The position numbers were made by a program, and so were the translations under genes. Below the pieces are notes generated by a model. The model had not been told where the DNA came from, made no database searches, and saw nothing but the letters and a program-made list of their open reading frames with translations. Source: Acidimicrobiia bacterium (GTDB lineage: Bacteria > Actinomycetota > Acidimicrobiia > Spongiisociales > ZC4RG35). From it: DNA of 37,328 nt. Within the stretch, counting starts at the first letter, position 1, and each line of letters begins with the position of its first letter. Where the stretch lies: NCBI GenBank assembly GCA_012270885.1, contig JAAXHN010000001.1, positions 1 to 37,328 on the forward strand. Direction: 5' to 3'. Shown one piece after another: positions 1 through 7,770 of this stretch.

Positions 1-1
1 C

Positions 2-1231
2 TTCACGGCCAGTGCTGACGCGATTGCCTGGTTGCGGAGCGGTGAGGGTAATGTGGCTCCCGGTTGGGTGCCTGGTCTGTTCGGGGCGTTGGAGACCTTC
101 GCTCAGGACATCCCACCGATTCACTTCGCTGACATCTATGTCGGCTATGCCGTTCTGGTGGCGCCGGACAGCGACTCGAAGACTGCTCTGGAGTTCATGG
201 ACGAGGGCATGTCCTTCGCCGATGCCGCCAAGGCGGCTGTCCAGCAGTTGGTCGGCGATGACATTCACATTCCGCCGCACAGCACCCAGCAGGCGCAGTA
301 CACGAACGCGTTCTTCGCTTATCTGGACGAGTGGTGGGAGGCCTATCAGGAGGACATTCCCGCCTTGGACGAGGAAGGCAACCCGTTGGTGCTGTTGGGC
401 CGCGACGGCCAGCCGCTCTTGGATGACGACGGCAACGTTCAGCCGATCCGGATCACGACCAACGACTGGCGTAACTATGCCAACCCGCAGTATGTCGACG
501 ACCCCACGATCGTGGAGCTCTCGGCTGTACCGGGCCGGATCCAGTATGCCATGCCTTATGGCGCTCCGACCCTGGTGCAGATGATGCGCAACGGCTGGGA
601 TCCGCTGATCAACTTCGCCATGATGTATGAGCACGATCCGTTCTCCCAGCAGACCGCCATCGCCAGCGCCACCGTCGGCGGCACCGGCCTGTTCGCCAAC
701 CGCGAGTGGGTGAACGAGAACAAGGACCTCGCCTATCGAGTCCTCTCGGTCGTCTATCGCACCTTCGAACTCCTCGAGGATCCTGAGAGGCAGTACACAG
801 GTTGGGAGATCGAGGCCAATCTCATCAATGAGAAGCGCCAGTTGAACATGGAGCCCGAGGACATCGGGATCATCTGGGAGACCATCGACCCCTCCTTCAC
901 TTGGGCTGACCAGGAAGCCGTGTGGGATTTGAACCTGCCCAGCTACCACCCCGAGACGGTGTTCAGGACCCAGATCGAGGCTCTGAAGGCCAAGGGCGTG
1001 CTGTCCGCGACCTATAACACCGAGGCCGGGTTGGAGAAGTTCCTGCTGGCCCAGGAGTTCTATTACGACATGAAGGGCATGCAGGACCGCTCTGACGCCC
1101 TCTTCGCCCGGGCTGCGGAGCTGGATCTCTCCGATAGCCAGGCCGCGTTGGTCGAGCAGGCGCAGTTCCACTATGACATCTACAACTTCTACGACGCCGA
1201 GCGCTTCTTGGAGGCTGCCCTCATCGGGTAA
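2..1231 (+). CDS. ABC transporter substrate-binding protein, copy 1 (5' end outside window)
   Basis: The 3' part (409 residues) of a periplasmic-type binding protein of the NitT/TauT (NMT1/THI5-like) kind. The frame is open from base 2, so signal peptide and start lie upstream of the window. It aligns along its whole length with the two other binding proteins here, at 1779 and 7771. It is closer to the one at 7771: both have the segment AIAWLRSGEGNVA, which is replaced in the 1779 copy. An acidic Gly-rich insert (DEEGNP, GRDGQP, DDDGNV) precedes the shared ITTNDWRNYANPQY block. The C-terminus ends in YNFYDAERFLEAALIG, as in copy 2. No permease or ATPase gene follows, only a hairpin and a possible permease scar, so it may share the components encoded at 3685-6644. 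The substrate cannot be told from sequence; taurine, nitrate or a thiamine precursor would be guesses. Confidence 0.88.
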   Translation, partial: FTASADAIAWLRSGEGNVAPGWVPGLFGALETFAQDIPPIHFADIYVGYAVLVAPDSDSKTALEFMDEGMSFADAAKAAVQQLVGDDIHIPPHSTQQAQYTNAFFAYLDEWWEAYQEDIPALDEEGNPLVLLGRDGQPLLDDDGNVQPIRITTNDWRNYANPQYVDDPTIVELSAVPGRIQYAMPYGAPTLVQMMRNGWDPLINFAMMYEHDPFSQQTAIASATVGGTGLFANREWVNENKDLAYRVLSVVYRTFELLEDPERQYTGWEIEANLINEKRQLNMEPEDIGIIWETIDPSFTWADQEAVWDLNLPSYHPETVFRTQIEALKAKGVLSATYNTEAGLEKFLLAQEFYYDMKGMQDRSDALFARAAELDLSDSQAALVEQAQFHYDIYNFYDAERFLEAALIG

Positions 1232-1268
1232 AGCTTTCGGTAGCGTTTGCCTAGTAGGCAAATAACAC

Positions 1269-1320
1269 GCCGAGCGCGGGACTGGACGGGTTTCACCCTC
1301 CGGTCCCGCGCTTCGGCTTT
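1269..1320 (+). terminator. Stem-loop after binding-protein copy 1
   Basis: GCCGAGCGCGGGAC pairs with GTCCCGCGCTTCGGC (one bulged T) across an 18-22 nt loop and is followed by TTT, 37 bases after the stop codon. It looks like a weak intrinsic terminator. A near-identical stem follows copy 2 at 3603, so the element was duplicated with the gene. Confidence 0.65.
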
Positions 1321-1344
1321 AACTCAAAGGGAGAACTCAAAGGG
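1321..1344 (+). repeat. Two direct copies of AACTCAAAGGG
   Basis: The 11-mer AACTCAAAGGG occurs at 1321-1331 and again at 1334-1344, separated by AG, directly after the hairpin. It lies at the edge of the possible permease scar and may mark a deletion or insertion junction. Function unknown. Confidence 0.6.
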
Positions 1345-1349
1345 CGGGT

Positions 1350-1420
1350 AGGTGGGATGCCAACGGCGCACCACCAAGGGGACAGAATTTGGCAAGGTAA
1401 CCCGGGCGCTGGGGTCACGA
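1350..1420 (+). pseudogene. Possible scar of an ABC permease 3' end
   Basis: The stretch contains GGATGCCA, then ACCACCAAGGGGAC, then GCAAGGT, in the same order and almost the same spacing as the last codons of the permease gene at 5424-6644 (bases 6549-6592). One frame reads QRRTTKGTEFGKV against PQRTTKGTDISKV in the intact permease. It sits where a permease would end in a binding protein-permease-ATPase-permease unit, so I read it as what is left after most of such a unit was deleted. The match is only about 45-60 bases long. An unrelated intergenic repeat is possible. The rest of 1421-1630 holds nothing I recognise. Confidence 0.4.
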
Positions 1421-1630
1421 TCAGCGGTCCTGACTCCTCGTAGGCGAAGCCAGCAGCTGGGTTTGAACAGCAACTCTCTGAAACCTGAATTGCCAGCAAC
1501 CCCGTGTGGTTTCCGGATGGGACAAGTCGCACATGAGAGTTCCACTCCGCCAGTGGTGAGTCACGGCCCCGCTGGGAACCCACGCTCAGGGGCGTCGTCT
1601 CCTTAGCGGGCTGGCTGTCTTTTCTTCCGG

Positions 1631-1670
1631 CCCGATCCAAAAATAGTTGTGCTTTTGGTAATGGATCGGG
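1631..1670. promoter_or_regulatory. Inverted repeat upstream of binding-protein copy 2, candidate operator
   Basis: CCCGATCC (1631-1638) and GGATCGGG (1663-1670) are perfect 8-base inverted arms around a 24-base AT-rich centre. They lie 12 bases upstream of a TATATT box (1682-1687), about 110 bases before the ATG at 1779. The position and symmetry suit a dimeric regulator at the promoter of the transporter operon. The repeat is absent upstream of the paralogue at 7771. No regulator gene is visible nearby. Confidence 0.45.
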
Positions 1671-1673
1671 AGG

Positions 1674-1718
1674 GCTGAATATATATTTGATATCAGAAGG
1701 TCGGCTGATTTGCCGACC
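1674..1718 (+). promoter_or_regulatory. Conserved upstream block of binding-protein copy 2 with -10-like box and hairpin
   Basis: GGCTGAATATATATTTGAT followed by GGTCGGCTGA is shared, with small changes, with 7641-7678 upstream of copy 3. TATATT (1682-1687) is a plausible -10 box; I see no convincing -35. GGTCGGC (1699-1705) and GCCGACC (1712-1718) form a perfect 7-bp hairpin, and a T6 run follows at 1726-1731, seven bases past the stem. This could attenuate transcription or act as an operator. Confidence 0.4.
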
Positions 1719-1778
1719 GAGCCACTTTTTTAGTCGACTGCCGTTGGCCCGACGAGCGCTCGACAGGAAGGAACCAAA

Positions 1779-3566
1779 ATGAGAAAACTGAAAGGAGCCA
1801 TTGCCCTGATGGCTGTCTTGACGTTGTTGGCTGCGGCCTGCGGCGACGAGACGGATGACGGTGCAGCGGATGCTGCTGCGGCTCAGGCTGCTGCGGAGGC
1901 GGAGGCTGCTGCTGCGGAGGCGGAGGCTGCTGCTGCTGCGGAGGCTGCTGCTGCTGCGGAGGCTGCTGCTGACGCTGCTGCTGCGGAGGCTGCTGCCGCC
2001 CAGGCCGAGTTGGAGGCTGCGCAGGCCGAGTTGGACGCCACCCGCGCTGCTGCGGAGGCCGGCGACGAGGAGGCTCAGGCTGCGCTGGCTGCTGCCGAAG
2101 AGGCTGCTGCTGCTGCTGAGGCTGCTGCCGAAGAGGCTGCCATGGAAGCGGAGGAAGCCCAGAAGGCGCTGGAAGAGTCCAGGATGGTGGAGGCCCCCGG
2201 GATCCGGGACGTCGAGGTGGCTATGGGTATAGGTACCTGTTGCGCCGACTTTGCCTACTGGCAGATTCCCATCGAGTTGGATTGGTGGGCCGAGTTGGGT
2301 ATCACCATCGTCCCCAATACGCCTACCTATTGGTATCTGACCAATAGCACCGAGACCAACGCCAAGTTGCAGCGCCAAGAGTTGCATATGGCCAATGGCT
2401 GGGTACCCTCACTGTTCGCGGCCCTGGAGACCTTCGCCCAGGAGATTCCCGTGATTCACTTTGCGGACATCTTCATCGGCTATGCCGTCCTGGTATCGCC
2501 CGAAAGCGATTCCAAGACCGCCCTGGAGTTCATGGCCGAAGGCATGTCCTACCCGGAGGCCGCCAAGGCCGCCGTCCAGCAGTTGGTGGGTGAAGACATC
2601 TACATCACGCCCGGCAGCACCGTACAGGCCCAGTACGCCAACGCGTTCTTCTCCTATCTGGACGCTTGGTGGGAGGATGTGCAGGAAGACATCCCCATAG
2701 TTGACGACGAAGGCAACCCCTTGGTGCTGATGAACCGGGACGGCACCCCCAGGTTGGATGATGACGGCAACGTACAGCCGATCCGTATTACGACCAACGA
2801 CTGGCGTAACTATGCCAATCCGCAGTACGTCGAGGATCCCGTTATCGTGGAGCTCTCGGCTGTTCCGGGCCGGATCCAGTACGCCATGCCGTTCCAGGCG
2901 CCGACCCTGGTGCAGATGATTCGCAACGGTTGGGATCCGCTGATCAACTTCGCGCAGATCTTCGAGCACGATCCGGTCTCCCAACAGGGGGCTATCGCTG
3001 CCGCCACCACAGGAGGAACCGGCTTGATCGCTAACCGCGAGTGGGTTGAGGCGAACAAGGACGTGACCTATCGGGTGCTGTCGGTTGCTCACCGGATCTT
3101 CGACTTCCTCGATGATCCCGAGACCCAGTACATAGGGTGGGAGATCGAGGCAAACCTCATCAACGAGAAGCGCCAGTTGACCATGGAGCCCGAGGACATC
3201 GGCGTCATTTGGGACCAGATCGACCCCTCCTTCAGCTGGGCGGACCAAGAGGCCCTGTGGGACTTGAGCTTGCCGAGCTACCACCCGGAGACGGTGTTCA
3301 GGAACCAGGTCGAGGAGCGGAAGGCCAAGGGGGAGTTGTCTGCGGACTATGACACCCAGGCCGGGCTCGAGAAGTTCTTGCTGGCACAGGAGCTCTATTA
3401 CGACATGAGGGGTATGCAGGAGCGCGCCGACGAACTGTTTGCCAGGGCAGAAGGAATGGATCTCTCCGAGAGCCAGGCCGCCCTGGTGGCGCAGGCGCGT
3501 TACTGGTACGACATCTTCAACTTCTACGACGCTGAGCGCTGGCTCGAGGCAGCCCTGATCGGGTAG
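1779..3566 (+). CDS. ABC transporter substrate-binding lipoprotein, copy 2, with Ala/Glu-rich stalk
   Basis: A 595-residue lipoprotein of the NitT/TauT (NMT1/THI5-like) binding-protein type, first gene of a transporter operon. ATG 1779 has a good ribosome site (AGGAAGGA) 8 bases upstream. Residues 1-21 are a lipoprotein signal (MRKLKG, then hydrophobic, lipobox LAAAC with Cys21). Residues about 28-130 are almost only Ala and Glu/Asp, a predicted long helix or coiled-coil stalk that copy 3 lacks. The binding domain follows, with the paired cysteines GTCC, the acidic Gly-rich insert and ITTNDWRNYANPQY. The segment TETNAKLQRQELHMANGW replaces the AIAWLRSGEGNVA region of copies 1 and 3, so ligand contacts may differ. 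The permease gene begins 118 bases downstream, beyond a stem-loop. Presumably it is anchored outside the membrane and delivers ligand to the permeases at 3685 and 5424. Substrate unknown. Confidence 0.9.
   Translation: MRKLKGAIALMAVLTLLAAACGDETDDGAADAAAAQAAAEAEAAAAEAEAAAAAEAAAAAEAAADAAAAEAAAAQAELEAAQAELDATRAAAEAGDEEAQAALAAAEEAAAAAEAAAEEAAMEAEEAQKALEESRMVEAPGIRDVEVAMGIGTCCADFAYWQIPIELDWWAELGITIVPNTPTYWYLTNSTETNAKLQRQELHMANGWVPSLFAALETFAQEIPVIHFADIFIGYAVLVSPESDSKTALEFMAEGMSYPEAAKAAVQQLVGEDIYITPGSTVQAQYANAFFSYLDAWWEDVQEDIPIVDDEGNPLVLMNRDGTPRLDDDGNVQPIRITTNDWRNYANPQYVEDPVIVELSAVPGRIQYAMPFQAPTLVQMIRNGWDPLINFAQIFEHDPVSQQGAIAAATTGGTGLIANREWVEANKDVTYRVLSVAHRIFDFLDDPETQYIGWEIEANLINEKRQLTMEPEDIGVIWDQIDPSFSWADQEALWDLSLPSYHPETVFRNQVEERKAKGELSADYDTQAGLEKFLLAQELYYDMRGMQERADELFARAEGMDLSESQAALVAQARYWYDIFNFYDAERWLEAALIG
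1872..2146 (+). repeat. GCTGCTGCGGAG-type short-unit repeat encoding the Ala/Glu stalk
   Basis: The tract is made of imperfect tandem units such as GCTGCTGCGGAGGCGGAG and GCTGCTGCTGCGGAG, all multiples of three, so unit gain or loss keeps the frame. It accounts for about 90 of the extra residues relative to copy 3. Slippage during replication is a likely origin. Confidence 0.85.
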
Positions 3567-3602
3567 GCTTTCGGTCGCCATTGCCTAGTAGATAGAGAAG
3601 AC

Positions 3603-3645
3603 GCCGAGCGCGGGGCCGGGTAAACGCCCGGTCCCGCGCTCCGGC
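3603..3645 (+). terminator. Stem-loop between binding protein and permease genes
   Basis: GCCGAGCGCGGGGCCGGG pairs with CCCGGTCCCGCGCTCCGGC around a 6-base loop, with no T-run after it. It matches the hairpin after copy 1 (1269-1320). Sitting inside an operon, it more likely causes partial termination or protects the 3' end of the binding-protein mRNA, giving more binding protein than permease. Confidence 0.6.
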
Positions 3646-3684
3646 CTGTAAGTAAGGACCGAGAGGCCGAGGAAGAGAGAGACT

Positions 3685-4635
3685 GTGACCACCACCGACA
3701 GCGATGTTCTCAATGTGAGAGCGGCGGCGCATCGCGCCAGACGGCGAAGCAAGATTGCTTATACCCTCTATCTGATCCTCGGGTTGGTTGTCTTCTTCCT
3801 CATCTGGCAGTTGATCGCCTCACCCATCTCGCCGCTCTTCTATCTCATACCGCCGCCTGTGGACGCCGTCAAGCATTTCGCTGAGAACCTGATGTTCAGC
3901 CAGCGGATGGTGGACCGGTTTGTTCATGCTTGTCCGGAACTGTTGGACGAGTTAGAGATCACGGGGGGTGGGATGTTCGATCTCCCCGATTACTGTTTCG
4001 GGTACATCCTGCACCTGGTTCGGACCACCCGCAACATCATGATCGCGGTCACCTTGGGGACCGTTTTCGGGTTGACGGTGGGGTTGAGCAGTCTGGTGTT
4101 CCCGAGGATCGCCGACGTGGTCACCCCGATCGCCGGGTTCTTCGGTACGACCCCGATTTTCATTGCGGCGCCGTTCTTCGTGATCTGGTTCGGGATCGAG
4201 TATCCGTTGATGACCACAGTGGGAGTGGTGGTCTTCTACACGACGCTGTTGATGTACTTTTTCAGTCGGAGGGCGGCCGACAACATACCGGTGGGGATCA
4301 TCGAGTCGGCTCTTACTTTGGGGGGAGACCGCGGGTCTATTTTCCGGTGGGTGTATCTACCGGGGACGATCCCGGAGATCGCCGGTGGTTTCCGGATCGC
4401 GTTGGCCGGCGCTTGGGGACTGGGGACGTTGGTGGAGGTGCTGGGGCCCCAGATGGGTGGAGGGTTCCTGATCCGGATGTGGAGCTTCGCCATGGGTCTC
4501 TTGGAGGGCCCATCTGCGGTGGTCTCCCTGATTCTTTTCTTTGGTGTTCTGGCTGTGGTGGTGGACGGGATCCTGGTGCTGTTCATCCGTTACATCACCA
4601 GGTGGTCCGAAGCGGGTCGCAGGCTGGGTTTGTAG
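3685..4635 (+). CDS. ABC transporter permease 1 (NitT/TauT type)
   Basis: A 316-residue inner-membrane permease of the binding-protein-dependent transport family. GTG 3685 follows GAGGAAGAGAGAGA. There is a hydrophobic helix at about residues 26-46, then an extracytoplasmic stretch containing two cysteines (HACPELL, PDYCFGY), then a run of membrane helices from about residue 110. The cytoplasmic EAA loop that docks on the ATPase reads IESALTLGGDRGSIFRWVYL with PGTIPEI after it, at about 209-236. The ATPase gene begins 15 bases after the stop, so the two are co-transcribed. It should pair with the second permease (5424) as a heterodimer. The N-terminal part before the core is longer than in SsuC/TauC-type permeases. 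Confidence 0.92.
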   Translation: MTTTDSDVLNVRAAAHRARRRSKIAYTLYLILGLVVFFLIWQLIASPISPLFYLIPPPVDAVKHFAENLMFSQRMVDRFVHACPELLDELEITGGGMFDLPDYCFGYILHLVRTTRNIMIAVTLGTVFGLTVGLSSLVFPRIADVVTPIAGFFGTTPIFIAAPFFVIWFGIEYPLMTTVGVVVFYTTLLMYFFSRRAADNIPVGIIESALTLGGDRGSIFRWVYLPGTIPEIAGGFRIALAGAWGLGTLVEVLGPQMGGGFLIRMWSFAMGLLEGPSAVVSLILFFGVLAVVVDGILVLFIRYITRWSEAGRRLGL

Positions 4636-4650
4636 GAGAGGAGGAACAAG

Positions 4651-5427
4651 ATGTCGACTGTTGTGAACTTCGAGAACCTGTGGTGTGTCTTCGAGCACCG
4701 GTCGGGTCAGTTGGTGCATGCCCTGGAGGACGTAAATTTCCGTGTGGATCCGGGCGAGTTCGTGTGTGTGGTGGGCCGGTCGGGGCATGGTAAGACCACC
4801 CTGTTGAGGGTGCTGGCCGGGCTGCAACCCCCCACCGCCGGGGCGGTGAAGCTGGGCGAGACTGCGGTCACCGGTCCGGGCAGCGACCGGGCGATGGTCT
4901 TCCAGCAGGACACCGTGTTCCCCTGGTTGCATGTGAAGGAGAACGTCGAGTTCGGGCTCCGGGCGAACAAGCTTCCCGAGGACGAGCGGAACGAGATCAC
5001 CGATTACTGGTTGCAGGCCGTGGGGTTGGAGGAGTTCGCCGATTCCTGGCCGCGGGAGCTTTCGGGGGGTATGAGGAAGCGGGTGGCTTTGGCTTCGGCG
5101 ATGGCGGTGGGCTCCGACGTTGTGCTCATGGACGAGCCGTTCGGGTCATTGGACTACTTCACCCGCCGCAACCTTCATGAGGTGTTGTTGAATCTGTGGT
5201 TCGAGACCAAGAAGACCATCTTCTTCGTCACCCACGACATCGAGGAGGCTCTGATCCTTGCCGATCGGGTGATCCTCTTGGCGGAGGGCAAGTTGGTCGA
5301 CGACATAGCGGTTACTCTGCCTCGTCCCCGCAACGAGGATGTCCGGGCCACCCCCGAGGCGGTGGGCATTTTCAAGCTCATCCTGGCGCACCTGGGCATC
5401 ACCGAGGAGGAGGCGACTCAAGCGTGA
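4651..5427 (+). CDS. ABC transporter ATP-binding protein (NitT/TauT type)
   Basis: A 258-residue nucleotide-binding subunit that powers the importer on the cytoplasmic face. All motifs are present: Walker A GRSGHGKTT (42-50), Q-loop QQDTVFPW (85-92), signature LSGGMRKRVALA (138-149), Walker B VVLMDEPFGSLD (157-168) and switch His in VTHDIEEA (193-200). GGAGAGGAGGAAC precedes ATG 4651. The stop overlaps the GTG of the second permease (GTGA, 5424-5427), which indicates translational coupling. It is the only ATPase gene for three binding proteins in the window. Confidence 0.95.
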   Translation: MSTVVNFENLWCVFEHRSGQLVHALEDVNFRVDPGEFVCVVGRSGHGKTTLLRVLAGLQPPTAGAVKLGETAVTGPGSDRAMVFQQDTVFPWLHVKENVEFGLRANKLPEDERNEITDYWLQAVGLEEFADSWPRELSGGMRKRVALASAMAVGSDVVLMDEPFGSLDYFTRRNLHEVLLNLWFETKKTIFFVTHDIEEALILADRVILLAEGKLVDDIAVTLPRPRNEDVRATPEAVGIFKLILAHLGITEEEATQA

Positions 5428-6644
5428 ACCAGCCAGCCCTCTTCCGAGCCCTGTTTTGGATTGGATTGTTGCTTTGGACCGTCCTTGGCGCTCCCTGGTT
5501 GCTGCTGCAGCTTCCTGACAGCCTCTTCTTCGTTACCTGGGCATATGCCGAGGGTTGGGTGACCGTTACGTGGTCGATCATCGTCTGTTGGCTGATCCTG
5601 ATCGTCGCCTGGCCGGTTATGTTCCGCCCGATCCAGGTGAGGGACCGCCTGGTGAAGATGGGACGGGGGATAGCGGCGGGACCGCCCATGCTGTGGGCCG
5701 GCATGCGCCGCAGCCCGCTCTTCTTCGTCTCCTGGGGGGTGCTGCTCGGAGCGTGGCAGCTGGGGTCCTATCTGGCGCCCCCGGGGGCCTTGGAGCATCC
5801 CCTGGTTCCCGGATGGGACTACGTGTTCGGCGACACCTTCTTCAGAATGTCGGGCGACTGGGCCGTCCGCGGATTTGACCTCGAGTTTGTGGGTCTCGAC
5901 ATGGTGGAACTGGCCCCCCTACCCATCTATGGGGGGGAGGCGACCTGGCCGGCGGTGTTCCTTGCCATAGCCTTTCACTCGGGCGTCACCCTTTTCAGGC
6001 TGTTGTGCGGCATGGCGGTCGGGATGAGTCTCGGTCTTCTGACCGGTCTGGCCATTCCCTACTGGCCGTGGCTGCGCCAGTCGGCCTGGGCGCCCATGAA
6101 CTTCCTGCGAATGATTCCCCTCCTGGCGGCTATCCCCTGGTTGCAGTTCGCCGTGGGGTCGACCCTCACCGGTATCACACTCTATATCGCCTTCGGAGTG
6201 TGGACCACCATGGTGGTGGCGACCATGAATTCGGTGGCTAACGTGCCCGACCGTTACATCGAGAGCGCCCGTACCCTGGGCGCTTCCCGCCCCCGCACAT
6301 ACTTCAAGGTGATAGTGCCGGGGTCTATCCCCGAGTTGCGCACCGCCATGCTGCTCTCCATGGGAGGGAGTTGGTCGCTGGCCATCGCCGCCGAGTTCCT
6401 CGGGTTCCCCACCGGACTTGGTTACATGGCCAACGTGGCGGTGCAGGAGACCAACACTGCCCGACTGGTCATCGTCGGCTTCATCGTGGCTTTCTATTCC
6501 CTCGCTACCTTCTACCTGCTCAACGAGGGATTCAAGAAGACCGTCAGTTGGATGCCACAACGTACCACCAAGGGGACGGACATCAGCAAGGTGGCCGGAG
6601 CGGCGGGCGCCGGGGGCCGCGCCGAAACCTTCGAGGCCGGATAG
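5424..6644 (+). CDS. ABC transporter permease 2 (NitT/TauT type)
   Basis: A 406-residue membrane permease. The GTG at 5424 is chosen because it overlaps the ATPase stop by four bases and gives an immediate hydrophobic helix (FRALFWIGLLLW); the frame stays open upstream but that part is antisense-like to nothing and lies within the ATPase gene. Four hydrophobic stretches come before the transport core, an N-terminal extension of roughly 170 residues. The EAA loop reads YIESARTLGASRPRTYFKVI followed by VPGSIPEL at about 276-303. The C-terminal tail SWMPQRTTKGTDISKV is the segment that seems to survive as a scar at 1350-1420. Together with permease 1 and the ATPase it forms one importer. Confidence 0.92.
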   Translation: MNQPALFRALFWIGLLLWTVLGAPWLLLQLPDSLFFVTWAYAEGWVTVTWSIIVCWLILIVAWPVMFRPIQVRDRLVKMGRGIAAGPPMLWAGMRRSPLFFVSWGVLLGAWQLGSYLAPPGALEHPLVPGWDYVFGDTFFRMSGDWAVRGFDLEFVGLDMVELAPLPIYGGEATWPAVFLAIAFHSGVTLFRLLCGMAVGMSLGLLTGLAIPYWPWLRQSAWAPMNFLRMIPLLAAIPWLQFAVGSTLTGITLYIAFGVWTTMVVATMNSVANVPDRYIESARTLGASRPRTYFKVIVPGSIPELRTAMLLSMGGSWSLAIAAEFLGFPTGLGYMANVAVQETNTARLVIVGFIVAFYSLATFYLLNEGFKKTVSWMPQRTTKGTDISKVAGAAGAGGRAETFEAG

Positions 6645-6731
6645 GCCCCCGCGCCGCCGGTTTCAGACCGCGCTCCAGGCGGCCCGGGAATGATCGTCCT
6701 GGCCCATCCCTGCATTTAAACTGTCCGTGAG

Positions 6732-7637
6732 GTGTTGACCGGCATCATCTTCGGGTTCATCACCGCGGTGACGTTGGGGATCAACAGCCTGCTCACCGCA
6801 GTAGTGGTGCGGCGCTTTGGGGTGCTGCGCTCTGTCTCCGTCACCGTGACCCTTGCTTGTCTGGTGATGATGGCCTGGGCGGCGTTGATCGGCGTCCGAG
6901 TCGATATGGAGGCCGACCACCTGATCCTCCTGATCTTCATGGGCTCTTGCATCGGCGCGGCATTTCTGTGCGGCTACATGGCCCTCCGGCTGGGCCCGAT
7001 CTCGGTGGTGAGCCCCATCGGCGCTCTGGGGGGCGCAATGACGGTTGTCTACTCCTTCTGGCTGCTCGGGGAGAGGCCGGGTGAGCTGCAGTGGGCGGGA
7101 ATACCGGTGGCGGTATTGGGAGCGGTGTTGGCGTCCCTGGTGATCGAGCGCGGGGCCAAGATACGGCTGATCACCTTGGGGCCCGTCTTCGCCCTGATTG
7201 GCGTGCTGGTCGGGTCGTTCTCCAACGCCGGCCTCAAGATCCCCATCAGAGACGGAGTCGATCCCAACGTGACCGTCATCACCCAACGAGTGTTCACGGT
7301 GGTCGTCATCCTCCTGGTGTTCGTGGTCTTCTCCCGAGTGACCGTACAACGGCGTTTGAGGGGAGACGCCCGGTCCGAGAGGAGCCCCCCGGTTAAGATC
7401 ACCTGGAGGACAGGATGGCTGATGGGCTTGGTGGGGCTCATCGACGGCGGTTCCTTTATATGCTTCGGCTACGCATTGGCCCATGCACCCGCCTGGCTGA
7501 TCTCGATCATCTCTCAGACCGGCCGGGTGATAGCCGTGGTCGGCGGGGTGATCTTCTTCAACGAACGACTCCACAGCCTGCAGTGGACAGGGGTCGCTCT
7601 GATAGCCGTGGGGGTGGTGATGTCCCTGGTCGGCTAG
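6732..7637 (+). CDS. EamA/DMT-type membrane transporter, copy 1
   Basis: A 301-residue, very hydrophobic protein with about ten membrane helices in two homologous halves, as in the EamA branch of the drug/metabolite transporter superfamily. The helix pair YMALRLGPISVVSPIGAL and GERPGELQWAGIPVAVLGAV is typical of EamA domains. GTG 6732 is the only reasonable start: an in-frame TAA lies at 6717 and the frame matches the paralogue at 9329, whose ATG sits nine codons further upstream. In this copy a nearby ATGC (6710-6713 region) is out of frame by one base. It follows permease 2 by 87 bases on the same strand. It may move a related compound by a separate route; direction and substrate are unknown. 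Confidence 0.85.
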   Translation: MLTGIIFGFITAVTLGINSLLTAVVVRRFGVLRSVSVTVTLACLVMMAWAALIGVRVDMEADHLILLIFMGSCIGAAFLCGYMALRLGPISVVSPIGALGGAMTVVYSFWLLGERPGELQWAGIPVAVLGAVLASLVIERGAKIRLITLGPVFALIGVLVGSFSNAGLKIPIRDGVDPNVTVITQRVFTVVVILLVFVVFSRVTVQRRLRGDARSERSPPVKITWRTGWLMGLVGLIDGGSFICFGYALAHAPAWLISIISQTGRVIAVVGGVIFFNERLHSLQWTGVALIAVGVVMSLVG

Positions 7638-7640
7638 CAC

Positions 7641-7678
7641 GGGCTGGGTATATTTCTAGGGGTGCGGGTCGGCTGACT
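7641..7678 (+). promoter_or_regulatory. Upstream block of binding-protein copy 3, related to that of copy 2
   Basis: GGGCTGGGTATATTTCT and GGTCGGCTGA match the block at 1674-1710 in order. TATATT (7649-7654) is the -10 candidate. The downstream arm of the perfect hairpin seen upstream of copy 2 is not kept here. The shared flank shows that promoter and gene were duplicated together. Confidence 0.4.
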
Positions 7679-7770
7679 GCTGGCGTAGTGCCTGGTCGAC
7701 AGCCGGCGGCTGACGAGCAAGCGAGGGGAAGGAAAGCGCAACGAGGAAACTCACAGGACCCATAGCCCTG

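Noticed and set aside
1478-1505. Resemblance to the CCTGA...GCCAGC part of a TPP riboswitch
   Set aside because: The middle TGGTTAAT-type element and the CTGAGA helix are missing, so the consensus is not met.
1293-2387. Long minus-strand frame rich in Ser and Leu opposite binding-protein copy 2
   Set aside because: It is the antisense of the GCT/GCG repeat and runs across a promoter region; it has no ribosome site and no family features.
5196-5423. Upstream extension of the second permease frame
   Set aside because: It lies inside the ATPase gene in another frame and is low-complexity; GTG 5424 with the GTGA overlap explains the start.
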